Assembly: GCF_030247185.1 (NCBI RefSeq)
Contig: NC_080570.1
Span: 6,917,161-6,981,160, forward strand
From: Malaya genurostris
Taxonomy: Eukaryota; Arthropoda; Insecta; Diptera; Culicidae
DNA: 64,000 nucleotides
Direction of reading: 5' to 3'
The translations under genes were made by a program, and so were the position numbers. Each line of letters starts with the position of its first letter. The first letter of the stretch is position 1. This document shows positions 55,701-64,000 of this stretch, in pieces. Below the pieces are notes generated by a model. That model had not been told where the DNA came from. It was given only the letters and a program-made list of their open reading frames with translations, and did not search any database.

Positions 55701-56824
55701 GATCAAGTGAAGCCTTTTTTGCAAAAAATGTTTTAGAGTTTAATGTCGTAGAGAATTACGCAATTTGACTCTTCTGTATGCTGGAAACGAATCCCTACAG
55801 CATATTGATAGTTTCTTTCAATAAATTATGCAAATCCGAAATGAAATAATCGACAATAAAATTCTGTATGCGGCTAATTTTATAGCCGTTAGGACCACCC
55901 ATTAGTGAAAAAGCTACAAACGAAATCACATAAAAGGAAATCTCTTAACAAAAATTCAATCAGTTTGGATTCAATCGCCACTGCGAGCAGAGGTGTTTTG
56001 TGTCGTCTGCACGCTTTCGACAAGAGCGATTACGTCACAGCTGCCAGTCATTAGCATTGGGGAAAAAACAACGGTGGAGAGCATTGCACAATATCAGCCG
56101 TTCTAATGGCTCTAAAAGTTTTCTAAAGAACTATTAGGATTTGTTGTTCGCAAATCGTAGGGAAATATCCTCAGTTTACTGCAAATCAAGAACAGTTTGC
56201 TTAGATTTGTGCACTTTTCGCTGTGTGAAATTCACAGTAATCGAGATCAAGTGAAGCCTTTTTTTGCGAAAAATGTTCCAGAGTTTAATGTCGTAGAGAA
56301 TTACGCAATTTGACTCTTCTGAATGCTGGAAACGAATCCCTACAGCATATTGATAGTTTCTTTCAATAAAATATGCAAATCCGAAATGAAATAATCGACA
56401 TTAAAATTCTGTATGCGGCTATTTTTATAGCCGTTAGGACCGCCCATTAATGAAAAAGCTACAAACGAAATCAGGTAGAAACAAGCCTCTCAACAAAACT
56501 TAAATCAGTTTGGATTGTATCGCCACTGCGAGCAGATGTGTTTTGTGTCGTCTGCACGCTTTCGACAAGAGCGATTACGTCACAGCTGCCAGTCATTAGC
56601 ATTGGGAAAAAAACATCGGTGGAGAGCATTGCACAATATCAGCCGTTCTAATGGCTCTAAAAGTTTTCTAAAGAACTATTAGGATTTGTTGTTTGCAAAT
56701 CGTAGGGAAATATCCTCAGTTTACTGCAAATCAAGAATAGTTTGCTTAGATTTGTGCACTTTTCGCTGTGTGAAATTCACAGTAATCGAGATCAAGTGAA
56801 GCTTTCTTTGTTTTTGCGAAAAAT
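51159..56824. repeat. 545-bp tandem array 2 with A-B-B-C higher-order repeat
   Basis: Unit starts 51159 A, 51705 B, 52251 B, 52798 C, 53342 A, 53888 B, 54434 B, 54981 C, 55525 C, 56069 D, 56614 E. The A-B-B-C block (about 2183 bp) occurs twice in succession; array 1 shows A-B-B-C-D-E once. Ends at the right terminal repeat (56825-56947). Confidence 0.95.
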
Positions 56825-57101
56825 GTGAAAAAGGGGAATGCGTGCATAATTCATACAATTGATATTCGGAAGTGTTAAGGAGCATGTCAGTTGTTTTCGT
56901 ATTCACGACATCCAGTTATGTCTCTGACATTACCCACCCGCCTTTTTAATATACTAATATAGGCTGGGTACAACAAATTTCTGAAGTAATTTCAATGAAA
57001 ACTTTCAAGTACGAAGATTTCATTAAGAGACAATTGCAATGGTCCGTTTTGAAATGTGTACTTCCGTTGTGCAATTATAATTTTGATAATAATGATAATA
57101 A

Positions 57102-57138
<37 letters not shown>

Positions 57139-57450
57139 TAATAATAATAATAATAATAAATAATAATAATAATAATTATAATAATAATAATAATCATACT
57201 AATCGTAATGAACAAATTACTAAATGACATTAAAAGTTTTGAAGTAATAAAATCAATCATATGAAATATCGATTATTCAGCGCGCATTAAGGTTAATCAA
57301 CAGGATGTAAGATTATTGGAAAATATCAAGAACCGTTATTCTGCTATCCGTAATATTATCACTAGAACTTCGAACGAATATTATTGATATTTCTAAAAAC
57401 GCTGTCTAAATCCAGGGTAGCTTGGATCCGATCGGAAAATCAATACGTCA

Positions 57451-57788
57451 CCAAAGATAAATAATAAAGACATGTATGTGCTTACAAATATTTAAAAAAA
57501 ATCTGGTCCGTTCCCGGTACCTTCTAAAATGACCGCACTCACCGCTTGGTGGAGCGCGAGATTAATTGCATTGTTATCATTTCGACCAAAGTGTGCCATG
57601 AAATCTCAAAATATACAAATGAGCTAACGTATCGAAAGGGTTCTCACGGTTTGACATTTGCATTATGAATGCGATGATGGGAACTCAGCAGTGCAACCAA
57701 TTTATCACCATTGGTGCCAGTTTCACGGAGGACCGTAGATGTGCGCCAAAAAAAGATTGTGACTGTCATGTCTGGAAATTTGTTTGTG
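57451..57788. mobile_element. 338-bp insertion with 6-bp TSD (copy 1)
   Basis: Flanked by ACGTCA at 57445-57450 and 57789-57794. The uninterrupted 'aatacgtcactattcag' is at 42774-42790 and inverted in the right arm. The ends ccaaagataaataataaaga and (rc) cacaaacaaatttccagaca are imperfect inverted repeats meeting at a shared gacatg. It lies in the putative intron just after the basic exon. No coding capacity; superfamily unknown (a 6-bp TSD is uncommon). Confidence 0.8.
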
Positions 57789-57822
57789 ACGTCACTATTC
57801 AGAATAAGTGATAATAACATAC

Positions 57823-58033
57823 CTGACCGGATTCCATTCGAGTGCTCATCTTGTACTCCACTCGGTTGCGAACTCAACGAACCACCTCCATCACTCGGCT
57901 CTGCTACTGTCTGCTCAACGCGTCTCAACAGCCGACTCGGCTCTCCTTCTGCGAGTTCTGTTGAAGCCTCCTGCTTCTTCCGCTTGCGGTAGCAAGCTTT
58001 GTATTTCGCCTGGAGATGCCTCGATCGCGCCAT
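57823..58033 (-). CDS. Candidate first exon, basic N-terminus, copy c
   Basis: Same 70-codon exon as 42812-43022 (offset 15011), minus strand: ATG at 58033-58031, donor CAG|GTATGT after 57823. The intron begins with 'gtatgttattatcacttatt' and is interrupted 29 bases further on (57794) by the 338-bp insertion. Reading through the donor would extend the frame into the insertion by chance; I treat that as non-coding. Product unknown. Confidence 0.5.
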
Positions 58034-58281
58034 AATCGATACGTTGACAACGACAGCCAAATTCGAAATGAATGGCTTCTGAGTCGGTGCTATGCATTTT
58101 ATATAGCAAATCAGAAGGAAGTTCTACAAACTGCAACCAATTTAAAAATGGGTTGTATAGAGTACAGAAAAGTAAAATTTCGCATAATTCTTTGGGAGTA
58201 TTATTATGGTTCTAAAAAGAACCGATTTGAAGAATTCTGAAATTAGGAACTGGATCTGAGTTCAAGAATTAAATTCAGAAA

Positions 58282-59666
58282 AGGTCTGCTTTCATTGCCG
58301 ACTGCTCCACCTGACGGCTGAAGTCCAAATGAGAGCACGAACCTGAGCGTTTGAGGTTTGGCACCACGCAAAAGTCCTGCTCTCATTATCGATGACCGCT
58401 GCTCCCGACGATTGAAGTCCAAATGAAAGCACGACCTAAGCGTTTGAGGTTTTATACCACGCAAAAGGTCTGCTTTCATTGACGACTGCTCCACCTGACG
58501 ACTGAAGTCCAAATGAGAGCATGACCTGAGCGTTTGAGGTTTGGCACCACGCAAAAGTCCTGCTCTCATTACCGATGACCGCTGCTCCCGACGATTGAAG
58601 TCCAAATGAAAGCACGACCTAAGCGTTTGAGGCTTTATACCACGCAAAAGATCTGCTTTCATTGCCGACTGCTCCACCTGACGGCTGAAGTCCAAATGAG
58701 AGCACGAACCTGAGCGTTTGAGGTTTGGCACCACGCAAAAGGCCTGCTCTCATTATCGATGACCGCTGCTCCCGACGATTGAAGTCCAAATGAAAGCACG
58801 ACCTAAGCGTTTGAGGTTTTATACCACGCAAAAGGTCTGCTTTCATTGACGACTGCTTCACCTGACGACTGAAGTCCAAATGAGAGCATGACCTGAGCGT
58901 TTGAGGTTTGGCACCACGCAAAAGTCCTGCTCTCATTATCGATGACCGCTGCTCCCGACGATTGAAGTCCAAATGAAAGCACGACCTAAGCGTTTGAGGC
59001 TTTATACCACGCAAAAGATCTGCTTTCATTGCCGACTGCTCCACCTGACGGCTGAAGTCCAAATGAGAGCACGACCTGAGCGTTTGAGGTTTGGCACCAC
59101 GCAAAAGGCCTGCTCTCATTATCGATGACCGCTGCTCCCGACGATTGAAGTCCAAATGAAAGCACTACCTAAGCGTTTGAGGCTTTATACCACGCAAAAG
59201 GTCTGCTTTCATTGCCGACTGCTCCACCTGACGGCTGAAGTCCAAATGAGAGCACGACCTGAGCGTTTGAGGTTTGGCACCACGCAAAAGGCCTGCTCTC
59301 ATTATCGATGACCGCTGCTCCCGACGATTGAAGTCCAAATGAAAGCACGACCTAAGCATTTGAGGTTTTATACCACGCAAAAGGTCTGCTTTCATTGACG
59401 ACTGCTCCACCTGACGACTGAAGTCCAAATGAGAGCATGATTTGAGCGTTTGAGGTTTGGCACCACGCAAAAGTCCTGCTCTCATTATCGATGACCGCTG
59501 CTCCCGACGATTGAAGTCCAAATGAAAGCACGACCTAAGCGTTTGAGGCTTTATACCACGCAAAAGGTCTGCTTTCATTGCCGACTGCTCCACCTGACGG
59601 CTGAAGTCCAAATGAGAGCACGACCTGAGCGTTTGAGGTTTGGCACCACGCAAAAGGTCTGCTCTC
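58282..59666 (-). repeat. 183-bp dimer promoter-like array, copy c (15 monomers)
   Basis: Same monomer number and order as 43271-44655. It differs at least by one C-to-T change ('gactgcttcacc' near 58852) that is shared with the 63 kb copy. Confidence 0.9.
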
Positions 59667-59685
59667 CGAAGCTGCTGGTCCCACG

Positions 59686-59750
59686 ACGTCTGCTTGCATC
59701 CAACGCACAAGAAGAAATGACCGAATTTCGACCACGTTTCCTCTTTTATA
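59686..59750 (-). promoter_or_regulatory. Promoter P6: TATA-Inr-DPE
   Basis: Minus strand TATA T at 59750; copy of P2 at offset 15011, same -32/+28 spacing. Confidence 0.75.
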
Positions 59751-60069
59751 CGCAGTCAGTTGAAGATATGTGCCTGACTACCTCAAAATCGTCGTCCTTG
59801 CGCGAAAAAGCCAAGCAAAAATAAAAAGTTTTCCGCGTTGTTTTCAAAGTTTGAGAAAACTTAATATTTGAGTTGTTTCTGGTTATCTCACACTGTTCAA
59901 AATATTATCCTAAATTCCTGATCATATTTTTGATGAAATGGTGAAAGAATTATGTTGCTGCCTTTAATACAAGTCGAGATATACACGATTAAGTTCTGCC
60001 CATTCTTCCATATGGCTAATTTTGAAAAGGCACCCCATAGTAAAGTAAGTCGTATTCACGACAAAAAAA

Positions 60070-61913
60070 CAACGGTGGAGAGCATTGCACAATATCAGCC
60101 GTTCTAATGGCTCTAAAAGTTTTCTAAAGAACTATTAGGATTTGTTGTTCGCAAATCGTAGGGAAATATCCTCAGTTTACTGCAAATCAAGAACAGTTTG
60201 CTTAGATTTGTGCACTTTTCGCTGTGTGAAATTCACAGTAATCGAGATCAAGTGAAGCCTTTTTTGCAAAAAATGTTTTAGAGTTTAATGTCGTAGAGAA
60301 TTACGCAATTTGACTCTTCTGTATGCTGGAAACGAATCCCTACAGCATATTGATAGTTTCTTTCAATAAATTATGCAAATCCGAAATGAAATAATCGACA
60401 ATAAAATTCTGTATGCGGCTAATTTTATAGCCGTTAGGACCACCCATTAGTGAAAAAGCTACAAACGAAATCACATAAAAGGAAATCTCTTAACAAAAAT
60501 TCAATCAGTTTGGATTCAATCGCCACTGCGAGCAGAGGTGTTTTGTGTCGTCTGCACGCTTTCGACAAGAGCGATTACGTCACAGCTGCCAGTCATTAGC
60601 ATTGGGGAAAAAACAACGGTGGAGAGCATTGCACAATATCAGCCGTTCTAATGGCTCTAAAAGTTTTCTAAAGAACTATTAGGATTTGTTGTTCGCAAAT
60701 CGTAGGGAAATATCCTCAGTTTACTGCAAATCAAGAACAGTTTGCTTAGATTTGTGCACTTTTCGCTGTGTGAAATTCACAGTAATCGAGATCAAGTGAA
60801 GCCTTTTTTGCAAAAAATGTTTTAGAGTTTAATGTCGTAGAGAATTACGCAATTTGACTCTTCTGTATGCTGGAAACGAATCCCTACAGCATATTGATAG
60901 TTTCTTTCAATAAATTATGCAAATCCGAAATGAAATAATCGACAATAAAATTCTGTATGCGGCTAATTTTATAGCCGTTAGGACCACCCATTAGTGAAAA
61001 AGCTACAAACGAAATCACATAAAAGGAAATCTCTTAACAAAAATTCAATCAGTTTGGATTCAATCGCCACTGCGAGCAGAGGTGTTTTGTGTCGTCTGCA
61101 CGCTTTCGACAAGAGCGATTACGTCACAGCTGCCAGTCATTAGCATTGGGGAAAAAACAACGGTGGAGAGCATTGCACAATATCAGCCGTTCTAATGGCT
61201 CTAAAAGTTTTCTAAAGAACTATTAGGATTTGTTGTTCGCAAATCGTAGGGAAATATCCTCAGTTTACTGCAAATCAAGAACAGTTTGCTTAGATTTGTG
61301 CACTTTTCGCTGTGTGAAATTCACAGTAATCGAGATCAAGTGAAGCCTTTTTTTGCGAAAAATGTTCCAGAGTTTAATGTCGTAGAGAATTACGCAATTT
61401 GACTCTTCTGAATGCTGGAAACGAATCCCTACAGCATATTGATAGTTTCTTTCAATAAAATATGCAAATCCGAAATGAAATAATCGACATTAAAATTCTG
61501 TATGCGGCTATTTTTATAGCCGTTAGGACCGCCCATTAATGAAAAAGCTACAAACGAAATCAGGTAGAAACAAGCCTCTCAACAAAACTTAAATCAGTTT
61601 GGATTGTATCGCCACTGCGAGCAGATGTGTTTTGTGTCGTCTGCACGCTTTCGACAAGAGCGATTACGTCACAGCTGCCAGTCATTAGCATTGGGAAAAA
61701 AACATCGGTGGAGAGCATTGCACAATATCAGCCGTTCTAATGGCTCTAAAAGTTTTCTAAAGAACTATTAGGATTTGTTGTTTGCAAATCGTAGGGAAAT
61801 ATCCTCAGTTTACTGCAAATCAAGAATAGTTTGCTTAGATTTGTGCACTTTTCGCTGTGTGAAATTCACAGTAATCGAGATCAAGTGAAGCTTTCTTTGT
61901 TTTTGCGAAAAAT
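60070..61913. repeat. 545-bp tandem array 3 (C-C-D-E)
   Basis: Four units at 544, 544 and 545 bp spacing, the last truncated. Same order as 54981-56824. Confidence 0.97.
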
Positions 61914-62190
61914 GTGAAAAAGGGGAATGCGTGCATAATTCATACAATTGATATTCGGAAGTGTTAAGGAGCATGTCAGTTGTTTTCGTATTCACGACAT
62001 CCAGTTATGTCTCTGACATTACCCACCCGCCTTTTTAATATACTAATATAGGCTGGGTACAACAAATTTCTGAAGTAATTTCAATGAAAACTTTCAAGTA
62101 CGAAGATTTCATTAAGAGACAATTGCAATGGTCCGTTTTGAAATGTGTACTTCCGTTGTGCAATTATAATTTTGATAATAATGATAATAA

Positions 62191-62227
<37 letters not shown>

Positions 62228-62539
62228 TAATAATAATAATAATAATAAATAATAATAATAATAATTATAATAATAATAATAATCATACTAATCGTAATGA
62301 ACAAATTACTAAATGACATTAAAAGTTTTGAAGTAATAAAATCAATCATATGAAATATCGATTATTCAGCGCGCATTAAGGTTAATCAACAGGATGTAAG
62401 ATTATTGGAAAATATCAAGAACCGTTATTCTGCTATCCGTAATATTATCACTAGAACTTCGAACGAATATTATTGATATTTCTAAAAACGCTGTCTAAAT
62501 CCAGGGTAGCTTGGATCCGATCGGAAAATCAATACGTCA

Positions 62540-62877
62540 CCAAAGATAAATAATAAAGACATGTATGTGCTTACAAATATTTAAAAAAAATCTGGTCCGT
62601 TCCCGGTACCTTCTAAAATGACCGCACTCACCGCTTGGTGGAGCGCGAGATTAATTGCATTGTTATCATTTCGACCAAAGTGTGCCATGAAATCTCAAAA
62701 TATACAAATGAGCTAACGTATCGAAAGGGTTCTCACGGTTTGACATTTGCATTATGAATGCGATGATGGGAACTCAGCAGTGCAACCAATTTATCACCAT
62801 TGGTGCCAGTTTCACGGAGGACCGTAGATGTGCGCCAAAAAAAGATTGTGACTGTCATGTCTGGAAATTTGTTTGTG
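62540..62877. mobile_element. 338-bp insertion with 6-bp TSD (copy 2)
   Basis: Duplicate of 57451-57788 carried by the 5089-bp duplication; ACGTCA at 62534-62539 and 62878-62883. Confidence 0.8.
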
Positions 62878-62911
62878 ACGTCACTATTCAGAATAAGTGA
62901 TAATAACATAC

Positions 62912-63122
62912 CTGACCGGATTCCATTCGAGTGCTCATCTTGTACTCCACTCGGTTGCGAACTCAACGAACCACCTCCATCACTCGGCTCTGCTACTGTC
63001 TGCTCAACGCGTCTCAACAGCCGACTCGGCTCTCCTTCTGCGAGTTCTGTTGAAGCCTCCTGCTTCTTCCGCTTGCGGTAGCAAGCTTTGTATTTCGCCT
63101 GGAGATGCCTCGATCGCGCCAT
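62912..63122 (-). CDS. Candidate first exon, basic N-terminus, copy d
   Basis: Fourth copy (offset 5089 from copy c), minus strand, ATG at 63122-63120, same 70 codons and CAG|GTATGT donor. The open frame is intact in every copy, but copies c and d are recent duplicates, so this says little about selection. Confidence 0.5.
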
Positions 63123-63370
63123 AATCGATACGTTGACAACGACAGCCAAATTCGAAATGAATGGCTTCTGAGTCGGTGCTATGCATTTTATATAGCAAAT
63201 CAGAAGGAAGTTCTACAAACTGCAACCAATTTAAAAATGGGTTGTATAGAGTACAGAAAAGTAAAATTTCGCATAATTCTTTGGGAGTATTATTATGGTT
63301 CTAAAAAGAACCGATTTGAAGAATTCTGAAATTAGGAACTGGATCTGAGTTCAAGAATTAAATTCAGAAA

Positions 63371-64000
63371 AGGTCTGCTTTCATTGCCGACTGCTCCACC
63401 TGACGGCTGAAGTCCAAATGAGAGCACGAACCTGAGCGTTTGAGGTTTGGCACCACGCAAAAGTCCTGCTCTCATTATCGATGACCGCTGCTCCCGACGA
63501 TTGAAGTCCAAATGAAAGCACGACCTAAGCGTTTGAGGTTTTATACCACGCAAAAGGTCTGCTTTCATTGACGACTGCTCCACCTGACGACTGAAGTCCA
63601 AATGAGAGCATGACCTGAGCGTTTGAGGTTTGGCACCACGCAAAAGTCCTGCTCTCATTACCGATGACCGCTGCTCCCGACGATTGAAGTCCAAATGAAA
63701 GCACGACCTAAGCGTTTGAGGCTTTATACCACGCAAAAGATCTGCTTTCATTGCCGACTGCTCCACCTGACGGCTGAAGTCCAAATGAGAGCACGAACCT
63801 GAGCGTTTGAGGTTTGGCACCACGCAAAAGGCCTGCTCTCATTATCGATGACCGCTGCTCCCGACGATTGAAGTCCAAATGAAAGCACGACCTAAGCGTT
63901 TGAGGTTTTATACCACGCAAAAGGTCTGCTTTCATTGACGACTGCTTCACCTGACGACTGAAGTCCAAATGAGAGCATGACCTGAGCGTTTGAGGTTTGG
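63371..64000 (-). repeat. 183-bp dimer promoter-like array, copy d (truncated by window end)
   Basis: About seven monomers visible, same sequence as copy c. Confidence 0.9.

Larger units (their letters stand above)
54974..60062. repeat. 5089-bp tandem duplication, copy 1
   Basis: Contains C-C-D-E units, right terminal repeat, (TAA)n shoulder, 338-bp insertion, basic exon, dimer array, promoter P6 and shoulder. All landmarks recur 5089 bp further on. Confidence 0.95.
60063..64000. repeat. 5089-bp tandem duplication, copy 2 (runs off the window)
   Basis: 545-bp units at 60070 (C), 60614 (C), 61158 (D) and 61703 (E), then terminal repeat, shoulder, insertion, exon and dimer array, cut by the window end at 64000. 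The amplification probably continues beyond. Confidence 0.95.

Noticed and set aside
57644..58060. 138-codon extension of the basic exon into the 338-bp insertion
   Set aside because: It requires ignoring a good splice donor and reads a transposon-like insert that is absent from two other copies; it also depends on a non-ATG start.

Overview
The window reads as non-coding, repeat-dominated insect DNA, most likely from a culicine mosquito and probably Aedes. That assignment is an inference. It rests on an irritans-type mariner, arthropod-style TATA/Inr/DPE promoters, replication-dependent histone remnants, and two repeat types that I associate with Aedes from general knowledge: the '...CACCACTAGGTGG...' terminal repeat and the 'ATAAGTGACGTAACCGAC' tandem repeat. 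No intact protein-coding gene is visible. The only host-gene candidates are two minus-strand exons with splice signals (27360-27519 and 8303-8404), so much of the left half may be intronic.

Layout. (1) 1-24000: nested and decayed transposons. Two mariner copies (496-5975 and 18580-19873) share one internal stop codon. Copy 1 was split by a ~4.2 kb repeat, which was itself hit by a Transib-like element with RSS-like ends, which was hit in turn by a 252-bp retroposon. A second long repeat (8639-14594) carries ~24 units of a ~160-bp tandem repeat and a dead non-LTR retrotransposon fragment. A 1.4-kb TA-flanked TIR element lies at 20534-21932. (2) 24100-35700: about 11 kb made almost wholly of different period-7 satellites (AATCAAG, GTAAAAA, RACTCTR, GAGCAAA, GAGTAAA, TTTTGAG, GAGTAAT). 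(3) 36281-41472: a TIR-bounded composite containing a decayed H2B/H2A/H2B histone segment (promoters and an H2A 3' stem-loop still legible) followed by a 545-bp tandem array. (4) 41466-64000: amplified and shuffled blocks of the same composite. These include an inverted repeat with ~3.0-3.6 kb arms, a 2389-bp tandem duplication, a 5089-bp tandem duplication, and 545-bp units in an A-B-B-C higher-order pattern.

The most unusual signal is in region 4. Each amplified block carries a TATA/Inr/DPE promoter with exact -32/+1/+28 spacing, followed by a 183-bp dimeric minisatellite. Every dimer again contains TATA, TCATTT and a DPE at the same spacing, giving a tandem array of core promoters. The histone module and these blocks share TIRs, a (TAA)n shoulder, a ~130-bp upstream shoulder and the 545-bp array, which suggests one modular element family with exchangeable promoter/gene cargo. 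Several insertions can be dated relative to each other because the window contains its own paralogous empty sites. Long-read verification is needed, since near-identical duplications of this kind can also be assembly artefacts.
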